64,000 bases of DNA, from positions 1 through 64,000 of the forward strand of contig NZ_JAAJBU010000015.1 in NCBI RefSeq assembly GCF_011392125.1, written 5' to 3'. Shown in pieces: positions 18,019 to 26,089 of the stretch. Numbering within the stretch: position 1 is the stretch's first letter; each line of letters starts with the position of its first letter. Below the pieces are notes generated by a model. The model was given only the letters and a program-made list of their open reading frames with translations, made no database searches and was not told where the DNA came from. The stretch comes from Flavobacterium lotistagni (GTDB lineage: Bacteria; Bacteroidota; Bacteroidia; Flavobacteriales; Flavobacteriaceae). The translations under genes and the position numbers were made by a program.

Positions 18019-19062
18019 ATGAAAAAACGTAACCTCTTATCGGCCATTGTTTTAACTTCTTTGTTGGTGGCCTGCGTTGACAAAAAAAATGACGAAAACC
18101 TGTTCAGTTTCAATACCAGTGCGTTCCGCGAGATGATGCATCCGGAGGAATCGGTGAATTTGGAAATCCAGAATCCGCAAAACAAAGTCATCGACAGTAT
18201 TATTTACTACGTGAACGATGAGAAAGTCGGGGCCAAAAAAGGTGCTGAAAAATTACTATTGCCCCTAGCGGATAAAAAACTAGGGTATCAGAATCTAAAA
18301 GCACTAGTCTATTATGAAGGAGAAAACACCGAAATCACAGCACGTATTGAAGTATTCCCGACTACCGAACCGAAATTTCTGAACTATACCGTAGTGAATT
18401 CTTTCCCGCATGATACGCTTGCTTTTACGGAAGGTTTCGAGTTTTTCCGCGATACCTTGATTGAAAGTACCGGACAGAAAGGACTTTCGCATTTCCGGAA
18501 ATACGATTATAAAACCGGCAAAATATTCAAGCAAGTGAACCTGGAGAATGAATATTTCGGAGAAGGCATCACGGTTATTAACAACAAAATTTACCAGCTC
18601 ACTTGGCAATCGAATGTGGGCTTTGTGTATGATGCGAATTCATTGAAGAAATTAAAAACGTTCCCCTACGACAAGAAAATCGAAGGTTGGGGAATGACCA
18701 ACGATGGCAAGAACATTTACCAATCTGACGGCACGGAAAAAATCTGGACCATGGATCCGGAAACCCAAAAAATGACCAACTACATCAACGTTTATACGAA
18801 TTCAAGTAAAATCAAAAGCATCAACGAACTCGAGTGGATTGACGGAAAAATCTACGGCAACATCTGGCAGAAAGACGCCATCGCAGTCATCAACCCAGCA
18901 ACCGGAGCAGTCGAAGGCGTGTTGAATTTAGCTGATTTAAGAAAACAAGTAAAAAATGCAACCGCTGAAGTTTTAAACGGAATCGCTTACAATCCCAAAA
19001 CCAAAACGATTTTCGTAACGGGAAAAAATTGGGATAAGATGTTTGAGATTAGAGTGAAGTAG
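18019..19062 (+). CDS. Glutaminyl-peptide cyclotransferase
   Basis: A 347-residue lipoprotein (signal SAIVLTSLLVACVDKK, Cys19). After an Ig-like N-terminal segment (residues ~25-115) comes the plant/bacterial-type glutamine cyclotransferase beta-propeller: VVNSFPHDTLAFTEGFEF, STGQKGLSHFRKYD, EYFGEGITVINNKIYQLTW, WGMTNDGKNIYQSDG, NELEWIDGKIYGNIWQ and VLNGIAYNPKTKTIFVTGK. The family converts N-terminal glutamine to pyroglutamate; many exported Bacteroidota proteins begin with Gln after signal cleavage, so a role in maturing exported proteins is plausible (inference). ATG at 18019 is chosen over the adjacent in-frame TTG at 18016. Confidence 0.92.
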   Translation: MKKRNLLSAIVLTSLLVACVDKKNDENLFSFNTSAFREMMHPEESVNLEIQNPQNKVIDSIIYYVNDEKVGAKKGAEKLLLPLADKKLGYQNLKALVYYEGENTEITARIEVFPTTEPKFLNYTVVNSFPHDTLAFTEGFEFFRDTLIESTGQKGLSHFRKYDYKTGKIFKQVNLENEYFGEGITVINNKIYQLTWQSNVGFVYDANSLKKLKTFPYDKKIEGWGMTNDGKNIYQSDGTEKIWTMDPETQKMTNYINVYTNSSKIKSINELEWIDGKIYGNIWQKDAIAVINPATGAVEGVLNLADLRKQVKNATAEVLNGIAYNPKTKTIFVTGKNWDKMFEIRVK

Positions 19063-19083
19063 TCGGCGGTCGTCGGTCGTCGG
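19063..19083. repeat. Heptamer array (3 units)
   Basis: Units TCGGCGG, TCGTCGG, TCGTCGG, beginning at the first base after the stop codon of the cyclotransferase gene. Confidence 0.8.
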
Positions 19084-19139
19084 TTGCGACTTGATAGAAT
19101 TGGGAAAACGGTTTTCAGTTGGGAGCCGTTTTTTTTTTT

Positions 19140-19181
19140 TTGGCGGTCGTCGGTCGTCAGTCATCGGTCGTCGGTTCTCAG
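19140..19181. repeat. Heptamer array (6 units)
   Basis: Units TTGGCGG, TCGTCGG, TCGTCAG, TCATCGG, TCGTCGG, TTCTCAG. Preceded by an unusually long run of T. Confidence 0.85.
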
Positions 19182-19225
19182 TTTTATTTACGGAAACTTG
19201 TACAGTAGTTTTCAAAATCCAATTT
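19182..19225. repeat. Linker 2 (ATTTACGGAAA-ACAGTAGTTTT), copy 1
   Basis: ATTTACGGAAACTTGTACAG followed by TAGTTTT. The same core is at 22373-22400, and shortened forms occur at about 17000 and 46797 (CGGAAAGTTGAACTG). Confidence 0.7.
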
Positions 19226-19267
19226 TTAGAATTCATTGCGTCTAGACCTTTAATTCAACGGTACAAT

Positions 19268-19295
19268 CCAACAACCAGCAACCAACAACTGAAAA
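19268..19295. repeat. Heptamer array (4 units)
   Basis: Units CCAACAA, CCAGCAA, CCAACAA, CTGAAAA. Flanked by linkers containing AATTCAACGGTACAA and AATTCCAAGGTACAAA. Confidence 0.85.
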
Positions 19296-19319
19296 GTCTT
19301 TTAATTCCAAGGTACAAAT

Positions 19320-19375
19320 TCAACACCCAACAACCGAAGACCAACGACTGACTCCCGACGACCAACCACCGTTAA
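19320..19375. repeat. Heptamer array (8 units)
   Basis: Units TCAACAC, CCAACAA, CCGAAGA, CCAACGA, CTGACTC, CCGACGA, CCAACCA, CCGTTAA. Period 7 held across 56 bp while almost every unit differs. Confidence 0.9.
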
Positions 19376-19389
19376 TTCCACTATTCGAG

Positions 19390-19424
19390 CTAACCGCTAA
19401 TAGCTAAAAGCTGACAGCTAATTC
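19390..19424. repeat. Heptamer array (4-5 units)
   Basis: Units CTAACCG, CTAATAG, CTAAAAG, CTGACAG, CTAATTC. AATTCCAC linkers on both sides. Confidence 0.85.
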
Positions 19425-19436
19425 CACTGCACAAAT

Positions 19437-19492
19437 ACAACAACTCACAACCGAAAACAGACGACTGATGACTGACGACCGTCAACCGTCAA
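19437..19492. repeat. Heptamer array (8 units)
   Basis: Units ACAACAA, CTCACAA, CCGAAAA, CAGACGA, CTGATGA, CTGACGA, CCGTCAA, CCGTCAA. Ends on the base before the stop codon of the next gene. Confidence 0.9.
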
Positions 19493-20083
19493 CTACTTCT
19501 TCTTCAAATCCTTCGCATTCTGATACACATTACTGCTCGGGTTATAAATCATGGTCGTTTCGCCTTGTTTGTTCTTGAGCTTCACATCGCCTTCCTTGGT
19601 CAGAATAAATTCATAGCCTTCGTTGCGTTTTTTCTCGACCGTTTGCGAAGCGTTCTTGCCTTTGTCGAGCCATTGGATTTCCTTAATGTTGGTAATGCCT
19701 TGGATGTTCGAAACCGGTTTGGTTTTGGTGGCAGTATTCCAAACTTCGGAGTAGATTTGCACTTTATTTTCGGTTTTTTCTTTGGTTTCGGTCAGTGAGC
19801 TTTCCGTCCAGTTGATTAGATTCAATGCGGTTCCTTTGGCGGTGAAAGGTGTGATTTTACAGTCGGTTGGCATTGTAGCTCCTGTGAAGGTTTTGAGCAG
19901 AATAGTGTCTTTTTTAGGTTTGTTGGCAATAAAAAGATAGAGGTTGTTTTTGACGAGTTCCATCGAAAGGTTTCCCGATTTCGCCAGGGCTGATGAAGTG
20001 GCTGCAGGTTTGGTCGCCTTCTTTTTCTGGGCAAAAGTGGTCGCGGTCAAAATAAGCGCGGCAATAAGAAAATACTTTTTCAT
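19493..20083 (-). CDS. Exported protein of unknown function
   Basis: A 196-residue protein with a signal peptide (KKYFLIAALILTATTFAQ) followed by a basic, low-complexity KKKATKPAATSSA linker. The mature part has no domain I recognise. It contains the hydrophobic strand KNNLYLFIANKPKKDTILL, a LNLINWTESS segment and a C-terminal ETTMIYNPSSNVYQNAKDLKKK. Periplasmic or surface location is inferred. ATG at 20083 is preferred because the 15 residues encoded upstream would break the signal peptide. The next gene to the left is separated by the heptamer-rich gap. Confidence 0.65.
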   Translation of the reverse strand: MKKYFLIAALILTATTFAQKKKATKPAATSSALAKSGNLSMELVKNNLYLFIANKPKKDTILLKTFTGATMPTDCKITPFTAKGTALNLINWTESSLTETKEKTENKVQIYSEVWNTATKTKPVSNIQGITNIKEIQWLDKGKNASQTVEKKRNEGYEFILTKEGDVKLKNKQGETTMIYNPSSNVYQNAKDLKKK

Positions 20084-20122
20084 AAACTGAATTTTGATTG
20101 AGCGAAAATTACAAATAAAAAT

Positions 20123-20171
20123 AACCACATAGAAACACGAGCGAGAAAATGTGCTTTGCCTCTATGTGGTT
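20123..20171. repeat. Inverted repeat AACCACATAGA / TCTATGTGGTT
   Basis: Perfect 11-bp arms separated by 27 bp, between the dnaK terminator and the start of the exported-protein gene. It could be a transcript-end structure or a promoter-proximal element. Confidence 0.6.
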
Positions 20172-20206
20172 AAAAACTAAAAGGTATACCTACAACGCAC
20201 AAAAAA

Positions 20207-20228
20207 GCCGGATTATTGCTAATCCGGC
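20207..20228 (-). terminator. dnaK: dnaK terminator
   Basis: GCCGGATTA-TTGC-TAATCCGGC stem followed leftward by six T residues, about 30 bp after the dnaK stop. Confidence 0.85.
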
Positions 20229-20259
20229 CTCTAATGAAAAAGTTGTTTGCTTAGTTTAT

Positions 20260-22146
20260 TTACTTAACCTCTTCATAATCTACATCCTGAACTTGATCAC
20301 CTTGCGCATCTGCCTGAGGTTGTGCTTCTTGCGCTGGGCCTTGCTCGCCTTGAGCATACATTGCTTCAGTGGCAGTTTTCCATGCAGTGTTTACCTTGTC
20401 AAGACCAGTCTGGATGGCTGCTAAATCTTGGCTTTGGTGAGCTGCTTTGAGTTCTGTAAGCGCCGCTTCGATGGCCGATTTGTGCTCGTCAGAAAGTTTC
20501 TCGCCCAATTCTTTCAACTGGTTTTCAGTTTGGAAAATCATGCTGTCTGCCTCGTTGAGTTTTTCGGCTCTTTCTTTGGCTATTCTGTCGCTATCGGCAT
20601 TGGCTTCAGCGTCTTTTTTCATTCTTTCGATTTCTTCCTGAGTCAAGCCTGAAGAAGCTTCGATGCGGATATCGTGAGATTTTCCTGTTCCTTTATCAGT
20701 AGCCGATACTTTGATGATTCCGTTCGCGTCGATGTCGAAAGTTACTTCAATCTGCGGAACACCTCTTGGCGCTGGTGGAATACCATCTAAGTGGAAACGG
20801 CCGATTGTTTTGTTATCGCTAGCCATCGCTCTTTCGCCTTGCAACACGTGGATTTCCACTGAAGGCTGAGAATCGGCAGCTGTGGAGAACACTTGCGATT
20901 TTTTGGTCGGAATAGTCGTGTTGGCCTCAATCAATTTGGTCATCACACCGCCCATGGTTTCAATTCCTAAAGAAAGTGGCGTTACGTCAAGCAACAATAC
21001 ATCTTTCACATCTCCAGAAAGTACACCACCTTGAATGGCAGCACCAATGGCTACTACTTCGTCAGGGTTTACTCCTTTTGACGCTTTCTTTCCGAAGAAT
21101 TTCTCTACTTCATCAGCGATTCTCGGCATACGTGTAGAACCACCTACCAAGATGATTTCATCAATGTCTGAAGTCGATAAACCGGCATCTTTCAACGCTT
21201 TGGCCACCGGCTCCATCGAACGTTTGATCAACGAATCTGAAAGTTGCTCGAATTTCGCACGGCTTAACTTTTTCACCAAGTGTTTTGGTCCTGAAGCCGT
21301 AGCAGTGATATAAGGCAAGTTGATTTCAGTTTCAGCCGATGATGACAATTCAATTTTCGCTTTCTCAGCCGCTTCTTTGATTCTTTGCAACGACATCGGA
21401 TCTTGGCGCAAATCGATTCCTTCCTCTGCTTTGAACTCGTCGGCCAACCAGTCAATGATGGTTTGGTCAAAATCGTCACCACCTAAGTGCGTGTCACCGT
21501 TAGTCGACAATACTTCGAAAACACCGTCACCCAATTCCAGGATCGAGATATCGAAAGTACCACCACCCAAATCGTAAACGGCAATTTTCTGATCTTTTCC
21601 TTTTTTGTCCAATCCGTAAGCTAGTGCCGCAGCAGTCGGCTCGTTGATGATACGCATTACTTTCAAACCTGCAATTTCTCCAGCTTCTTTAGTAGCCTGA
21701 CGTTGCGCATCGTTGAAGTAAGCCGGAACAGTAATCACCGCTTCAGAAACGGTTTGCCCTAAATAATCTTCGGCAGTTTTCTTCATTTTCTGAAGTGTCA
21801 TCGCAGACAATTCTTGAGCAGTATACAAACGACCGTCAATATCCACACGTGGTGTATTGTTGTCGCCTTTGACTACTTTATAAGGTACTCTTTTCGCTTC
21901 GCCGGTAGTCTCGTCATAGGTGTGTCCCATGAAACGCTTGATCGAAGCAATCGTTTTCGTAGGGTTGGTCACCGCCTGTCTCTTGGCCGGATCTCCTACT
22001 TTAATTTCACCGCCTTCAACAAATCCGATGATCGACGGTGTGGTTCTTTTTCCTTCTGAATTCGGGATTACCACTGCTTCGCTACCTTCCATAACAGACA
22101 CGCAAGAGTTCGTGGTTCCCAAATCGATTCCAATTATTTTACCCAT
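20260..22146 (-). CDS. dnaK: Chaperone DnaK (Hsp70)
   Basis: A 628-residue Hsp70. The ATPase domain has [16 protein letters not shown] at the N-terminus, [47 protein letters not shown] and [12 protein letters not shown]. The interdomain linker [15 protein letters not shown] leads to the peptide-binding domain, and a lid with an A/Q-rich tail ends in DVDYEEVK. It refolds or delivers client proteins with DnaJ and GrpE, neither of which is in this window. No CIRCE element was seen upstream, so its heat regulation is not evident. It appears to be a single-gene unit. Confidence 0.98.
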   Translation of the reverse strand: MGKIIGIDLGTTNSCVSVMEGSEAVVIPNSEGKRTTPSIIGFVEGGEIKVGDPAKRQAVTNPTKTIASIKRFMGHTYDETTGEAKRVPYKVVKGDNNTPRVDIDGRLYTAQELSAMTLQKMKKTAEDYLGQTVSEAVITVPAYFNDAQRQATKEAGEIAGLKVMRIINEPTAAALAYGLDKKGKDQKIAVYDLGGGTFDISILELGDGVFEVLSTNGDTHLGGDDFDQTIIDWLADEFKAEEGIDLRQDPMSLQRIKEAAEKAKIELSSSAETEINLPYITATASGPKHLVKKLSRAKFEQLSDSLIKRSMEPVAKALKDAGLSTSDIDEIILVGGSTRMPRIADEVEKFFGKKASKGVNPDEVVAIGAAIQGGVLSGDVKDVLLLDVTPLSLGIETMGGVMTKLIEANTTIPTKKSQVFSTAADSQPSVEIHVLQGERAMASDNKTIGRFHLDGIPPAPRGVPQIEVTFDIDANGIIKVSATDKGTGKSHDIRIEASSGLTQEEIERMKKDAEANADSDRIAKERAEKLNEADSMIFQTENQLKELGEKLSDEHKSAIEAALTELKAAHQSQDLAAIQTGLDKVNTAWKTATEAMYAQGEQGPAQEAQPQADAQGDQVQDVDYEEVK

Positions 22147-22274
22147 TTTTATATATTTTAGTTTTATAATGAATTCAAACTCGCGGCGCCTTAGTCAATC
22201 ACTGTGCCAACCAAAAAAGGTCATGGGATTTGTCAGTAACTGGAAATATGGGCTGACAGGATGTCATTTTTTAG

Positions 22275-22343
22275 AAGCTTTTCCGGCTGTACGCTATATC
22301 TCTTCGCTGCGCTACGAGGATGCCGCTGCCATCCGGGCTAGGT
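22275..22343 (-). repeat. AGCCCTGATGG-family dispersed repeat, copy 4
   Basis: Minus strand: CCTAGCCCGGATGGCAGCGG, CATCCTCGTAGCGCAGCGAA, GAGATATAGCGTACAGCCGG. The internal CTCGTAGCGCAGCGAAGAG hairpin differs from the other copies. Confidence 0.8.
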
Positions 22344-22371
22344 GATAGTTTACAGTTAACAGTTTACGGTT
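22344..22371. repeat. Heptamer array (4 units)
   Basis: Units GATAGTT, TACAGTT, AACAGTT, TACGGTT, directly abutting the repeat element. Confidence 0.85.
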
Positions 22372-22400
22372 CATTTACGGAAAGTTAACAGTAGTTTTTA
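22372..22400. repeat. Linker 2, copy 2
   Basis: CATTTACGGAAAGTTAACAG followed by TAGTTTTTA, between heptamer arrays. Confidence 0.75.
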
Positions 22401-22428
22401 AGCTGACAGCTAACAGCTTTTAGCTAAA
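22401..22428. repeat. Heptamer array AGCTNNN (4 units)
   Basis: Units AGCTGAC, AGCTAAC, AGCTTTT, AGCTAAA. Confidence 0.85.
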
Positions 22429-22456
22429 TATATTGCCTGCCGTCAATTCCACAACA
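22429..22456 (-). repeat. Linker 1, copy 3
   Basis: Minus strand GTTGTGGAATTGACGGCAGG followed by CAATATA. Orientation is opposite to copies 1 and 2. Confidence 0.8.
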
Positions 22457-22491
22457 AAAACTGTAAACCGTGAACTGTAAACCGTAAACTA
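22457..22491. repeat. Heptamer array (5 units)
   Basis: Units AAAACTG, TAAACCG, TGAACTG, TAAACCG, TAAACTA, ending three bases before the EamA stop codon. Confidence 0.9.
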
Positions 22492-22494
22492 AAA

Positions 22495-23379
22495 TCACTT
22501 CCTCCCAAAAATCAACCTTTCATTAAAAACCACAATCGAAACCACAATCAGCGCATAAGCCACAATCTGGTTTACATTCACCGCTTCCTTAAAATAAAAC
22601 ACGGCCAAGAAAAAATGAATCAACGGATTGGTGTACATCAGAATCCCTACCGCCGAAGAATTCATGCCTTTTAGCGCATACAAATTCAAATACAACGGAA
22701 TGATTGTAAACACAATCACAATCACCACCAGCAACAAATAGAACAAACTTTCCTGTGGCACCGCTTGGCTATAACTCGGAAAAAACGGAATGATTACTAA
22801 AGAAGCGATGAGCATCTGAACGGTCAACACCACAAACCGGTCGAATTGGTTATTCTTGCGCTGGCTAATTAGGTACAACGCAAAGCTGAACGCAATCACC
22901 AAACTGTAAATCAAATCCGTAATGTGACCGTAAGACAAAATCGCGCAACTCAACACACAAAGCCCCACGGAAAACCATTGCCAAAAACTCAACTTTTCAC
23001 GCAGCAGAAAAAACGCCAATACCGTGGTAATAATCGGGCAAATCATATAAGCAAACGAAGCCGATTGCAAACTCACGTGGTTGATCGCGTAGATAAACAG
23101 AAACCAATTCAATACCAAAAGGAAACCGCCGGCTACAGTCAGAAAAACAATTCGTTGTCTTGTTGGCTTGTCGAGTTGTTTAAAAACGGTCCAGTCTTGC
23201 TGAACTTCTTTCTTCCTGAACAACAAGTTGATTCCCAAAAGCAGGACGGTCGCCAGGAAAATCCGATAGAACAATATATCGAGTGACGCATAATCGTGCA
23301 GCGGCTTGAGCGCGAGGCTGAAAAAACCCCAGATTACAAAAGAAGCTAAGGCAGAAAGGTAGTATTTATTGAATCGCAT
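22495..23379 (-). CDS. EamA/RarD-type membrane transporter
   Basis: A 294-residue protein with ten predicted membrane segments arranged as two EamA repeats. The opening FVIWGFFSLALKPLHDYAS, FYRIFLATVLLL, NWFLFIYAINHVSLQSAS, FFLLREKLSFWQW, then SSAVGILMYTNPLIHFFLAVFYFKEAV match RarD-like members of the drug/metabolite transporter superfamily. The substrate is unknown. The start ATG at 23379 is chosen because a TACCTTTG -7 box overlaps the alternative TTG at 23397. It is divergent from sdaA with about 125 bp between starts. Confidence 0.85.
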   Translation of the reverse strand: MRFNKYYLSALASFVIWGFFSLALKPLHDYASLDILFYRIFLATVLLLGINLLFRKKEVQQDWTVFKQLDKPTRQRIVFLTVAGGFLLVLNWFLFIYAINHVSLQSASFAYMICPIITTVLAFFLLREKLSFWQWFSVGLCVLSCAILSYGHITDLIYSLVIAFSFALYLISQRKNNQFDRFVVLTVQMLIASLVIIPFFPSYSQAVPQESLFYLLLVVIVIVFTIIPLYLNLYALKGMNSSAVGILMYTNPLIHFFLAVFYFKEAVNVNQIVAYALIVVSIVVFNERLIFGRK

Positions 23380-23394
23380 CGGTAAATTTTGCGC

Positions 23395-23402
23395 CAAAGG
23401 TA
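23395..23402 (-). promoter_or_regulatory. -7 box before EamA transporter
   Basis: Minus strand TACCTTTG, a perfect TAnnTTTG match, about 15 bp before the chosen ATG. Confidence 0.55.
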
Positions 23403-23479
23403 AATAATCCGCTTCCGGCGTAGATTAAAATTAACGCGGCATTTAATATTCCATTAGTGCCAACCAACGAATCATTCGT

Positions 23480-23487
23480 TTATATTT
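23480..23487 (+). promoter_or_regulatory. sdaA: -7 box before sdaA
   Basis: TATATTTG, a perfect TAnnTTTG match, 17 bp before the ATG at 23505. It lies downstream of an alternative in-frame start at 23457 and so argues against it. Confidence 0.55.
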
Positions 23488-23504
23488 GCCCCAAACCTTT
23501 TGCT

Positions 23505-24932
23505 ATGGAAGAATGCATTTCCGTTTTTGATATGCTAAAAATCGGTGTCGGGCCGTCGAGCTCACACACACTTGGTCCTTGGCGCGCCGCAGAACGTTTT
23601 CTGGGCGAGTTGCGAACTGAAAATCTCTTGCAGAAAACCGTTCAGGTCAAAGTTGATCTGTATGGTTCTTTATCACTTACCGGCAAAGGACACGCTACTG
23701 ATTTGGCTGTGATGCTTGGGCTTAGCGGGCAAGATCCAGAGTACATTCCGGTGCAGCATATTTCCGGTATTATCAAAGAAATCGAAGACAAAAACCAAAT
23801 CAACCTCGGCAATGAAAAACTGATTCCGTTTTCGTTTTTGATGGATATCGTGTTCAACAAAAACTTTCTACCGTTCCATGCCAACGCTTTAAAATTTACC
23901 GCTTATTTGGATGACGATACCCAGTATGCCGCGACCTTCTACTCTATCGGCGGCGGTTTTGTCGTGAAAGAAGACCGTCCGAACGCGAAAAAAAAACACC
24001 AAATTAAGTGCGCTTTTCCGTTTCCGATTCAGAATGCGGAAGAGCTGCTGAACTATACCATCGCGCAACAAAAATCGATTTCCGAAATTGTTTACGAGAA
24101 CGAAAAATCGATGCGCACCGAAGCCGAAATCCACCACGAACTGATGCGCATCTGGAACACCATGCTCGAATGTATGTACATCGGCTGCCATTCCGAAGGG
24201 ATTTTGCCTGGAGGCCTGAACGTACGCCGACGCGCTTTCGACATGCACCAGAACCTCATCGGATTATCGAATTACAACACGCCACAAGAATGGCTCGAAC
24301 AAATCAGAAAAACGGAAGTTAAGTTCCGCCAAATCTTGAAATGGGTTTCTTGTTTTGCACTCGCTGTGAACGAAGTCAATGCCGCTTTAGGCCGCGTGGT
24401 TACTGCTCCGACCAACGGTAGTGCTGGCGTGATTCCTGCAGTTTTGATGTATTATCTAGTAATCGAAAACCACAACGCTGGCGAAAAAGAAATCAAACAA
24501 TTCCTTATGGTAGCTGGCGAAATTGGCAGTATTTTCAAGAAAGGTTCTACCATTTCGGCAGCCATGGGTGGATGCCAGGCGGAAATCGGTGTTTCGTCAG
24601 CAATGGCCGCAGCAGCTTTGTGCGAAGTCATGGGCGGAACACCTGACCAGGTTTTGATGGCCGCAGAAATCGCAATGGAACACCATTTAGGATTGACCTG
24701 CGACCCAATTGGCGGATTGGTGCAGATTCCTTGTATTGAGAGAAATACGATGGGCGCGATCAAAGCCATCAATGCCGCGGAACTTGCACTAGAAACCGAT
24801 GCCAAAAACGCGAAAGTGCCACTCGATAAAGTGGTCGATACGATGTGGCAAACGGCAAAAGACATGAACTCGAAGTACAAAGAAACTTCCGAAGGCGGAT
24901 TGGCCGTGGCGGTGAATATGGCGGATTGTTAA
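23505..24932 (+). CDS. sdaA: L-serine ammonia-lyase
   Basis: A 475-residue single-chain iron-sulfur L-serine dehydratase, converting L-serine to pyruvate and ammonia. The N-terminal beta domain opens with [20 protein letters not shown] (the SSSHT motif), followed by the alpha domain with [62 protein letters not shown]. Cysteines in these segments are the expected Fe-S ligands. Length fits the fused alpha-beta form of E. coli type. The start at 23505 places [11 protein letters not shown] near the N-terminus as in the family. It is followed immediately by a heptamer array. Confidence 0.95.
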   Translation: MEECISVFDMLKIGVGPSSSHTLGPWRAAERFLGELRTENLLQKTVQVKVDLYGSLSLTGKGHATDLAVMLGLSGQDPEYIPVQHISGIIKEIEDKNQINLGNEKLIPFSFLMDIVFNKNFLPFHANALKFTAYLDDDTQYAATFYSIGGGFVVKEDRPNAKKKHQIKCAFPFPIQNAEELLNYTIAQQKSISEIVYENEKSMRTEAEIHHELMRIWNTMLECMYIGCHSEGILPGGLNVRRRAFDMHQNLIGLSNYNTPQEWLEQIRKTEVKFRQILKWVSCFALAVNEVNAALGRVVTAPTNGSAGVIPAVLMYYLVIENHNAGEKEIKQFLMVAGEIGSIFKKGSTISAAMGGCQAEIGVSSAMAAAALCEVMGGTPDQVLMAAEIAMEHHLGLTCDPIGGLVQIPCIERNTMGAIKAINAAELALETDAKNAKVPLDKVVDTMWQTAKDMNSKYKETSEGGLAVAVNMADC

Positions 24933-24967
24933 AGCGATTAGCTAAAAGCTGACAGCTGATAGCTTCC
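24933..24967. repeat. Heptamer array AGCTNNN (5 units)
   Basis: Units AGCGATT, AGCTAAA, AGCTGAC, AGCTGAT, AGCTTCC, starting at the first base after the sdaA stop. Confidence 0.9.
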
Positions 24968-24986
24968 AAAAAGAGCGAGACAAATA

Positions 24987-25346
24987 ATGAGGCAAAACCG
25001 AAGTTTCTATTTCATCATTACTTTAACAGTGGTTCTTCTTGGGATTTTGTCCCGAAAAATTGTAGTAGTTCCGTTATTTATTGGCGATGTTTTGTATGCT
25101 GTGATGGTGTACTTTGGTTTCAGGATAATTTTCGTTCATTCCAACCGATTCTTTAAAATTGCCCTGCCTTTACTTTTTTGCGTTTTAATTGAACTGCAAC
25201 AACTCTGGAACGCTGAGTGGCTCGTGTCGCTGCGAAATACAACTTTAGGTCATTATGTTCTAGGTCAAGGATTTCTCTGGAGCGATTTGGTTTGTTATGC
25301 TATGGGAATTGTCATTGCGTTTTTTATCGATACAGCTAATAACTGA
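24987..25346 (+). CDS. DUF2809 membrane protein
   Basis: A 119-residue protein with about four membrane segments (FIITLTVVLLGILSR, VPLFIGDVLYAVMVYFG, IALPLLFCVLIEL, SDLVCYAMGIVIAFFID). The GDVLYAVMVY and ELQQLWNAEWLVSLR motifs fit the DUF2809 family; no biochemical function is established. Its last codons (ACA GCT AAT AAC TGA) are part of a heptamer array that continues past the stop, so the C-terminal TANN is encoded by repeat DNA. It lies 54 bp after sdaA on the same strand. Confidence 0.8.
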   Translation: MRQNRSFYFIITLTVVLLGILSRKIVVVPLFIGDVLYAVMVYFGFRIIFVHSNRFFKIALPLLFCVLIELQQLWNAEWLVSLRNTTLGHYVLGQGFLWSDLVCYAMGIVIAFFIDTANN

Positions 25347-25382
25347 TAGCTGTCAGCTGTTAGCCATCAGCTGTTAGCTAAA
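25334..25382. repeat. Heptamer array AGCTNNN (7 units) spanning a stop codon
   Basis: Units AGCTAAT, AACTGAT, AGCTGTC, AGCTGTT, AGCCATC, AGCTGTT, AGCTAAA. The first two contain the end of the DUF2809 gene. Confidence 0.9.
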
Positions 25383-25417
25383 TCAAAGCTCGATAGCTTG
25401 GGCAATTCGCAAACAAT

Positions 25418-25473
25418 CTGACCGCTGACTGCTGATCGCTAAAAGCTAAAAGCTAAAAGCTGGCCGCTGACAG
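25418..25473. repeat. Heptamer array (8 units)
   Basis: Units CTGACCG, CTGACTG, CTGATCG, CTAAAAG, CTAAAAG, CTAAAAG, CTGGCCG, CTGACAG. Perfect period 7 over 56 bp. Confidence 0.92.
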
Positions 25474-25531
25474 CCAAAACTAATTACCACAAAATTGACA
25501 CCATAAACCGAAATGTCAACTCACCACTAAT

Positions 25532-25678
25532 GCCCTAGCCCGGATGGCACTGAAAAACAAAACCGTGCCGCGCTTTACAAAAGGTGGTTGGGCAAAGCGA
25601 CCAGCGGAAGCTCTTGCCCAGCCATAACGTTGTTAGCGCGGCACGGTTTTTTTGAAAGGAACAGCCGGAACAGCTACT
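25532..25678 (+). repeat. AGCCCTGATGG-family element with large nested hairpin, copy 5
   Basis: Begins CCCTAGCCCGGATGGCA and ends ACAGCCGGAACAGCTAC, but the centre is replaced by AACCGTGCCGCGCT (25561-25574) / AGCGCGGCACGGTT (25635-25648) arms enclosing a second inverted pair GGTTGGGCAAAGC / GCTCTTGCCCAGCC. The centre is more GC-rich than its surroundings. With the two arrays before it, this fills the 336-bp gap. Confidence 0.75.
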
Positions 25679-25682
25679 AAAA

Positions 25683-26036
25683 CTATTTCCTCAAAATCTT
25701 TTCCATCGGGCGGCCTTTGGCGAGTTCGTCGACGAGTTTGTCGAGGTAACGCACCTTTCGAACCAGCTCGTCTTCAATTTCCTCGATTCGGTAACCGCAG
25801 ATCACGCCGGTGATTTTGGGCGCTTCTGGATTTAATTTTGCCGCTGCAAAAAAGGTTTCAAAATCAACTTTAGCGTCAATTTGTTTTTGAATCGCAGCTT
25901 GATCGTAACCTGTGAGCCAAGTAATGACCTCATCGACTTCGGTTTGGGTGCGGCCTTTCTTCTGGACTTTCTGCACGTATAGCGGATAGACGCTCGAGAA
26001 TAACATTTTATAAATTCTCGCATTATTGGTATTCAT
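25683..26036 (-). CDS. DUF2200 protein
   Basis: A 117-residue soluble protein matching the DUF2200 pattern: [89 protein letters not shown]. The basic helix QKKGRT and acidic EEIEDE segment are family landmarks. Function is not known. It is the last gene on the minus strand after the porin (54 bp gap) and could be co-transcribed with the potassium locus, although nothing in the protein suggests a role there. Confidence 0.85.
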   Translation of the reverse strand: MNTNNARIYKMLFSSVYPLYVQKVQKKGRTQTEVDEVITWLTGYDQAAIQKQIDAKVDFETFFAAAKLNPEAPKITGVICGYRIEEIEDELVRKVRYLDKLVDELAKGRPMEKILRK

Positions 26037-26089
26037 AGCTTGCCATTTAGTGTGCTAAAAATAAGGCTAAAGTTCGAAACCATCCAACT

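Noticed and set aside
17847..18191. Open frame of 114 codons on the minus strand over the SRP RNA region
   Set aside because: It overlaps the SRP RNA and the start of the cyclotransferase gene and has no protein-like pattern.
19063..19492. CRISPR array
   Set aside because: The linkers are short and imperfect, spacing is irregular, the blocks between them are periodic rather than unique, and there are no cas genes in the window.
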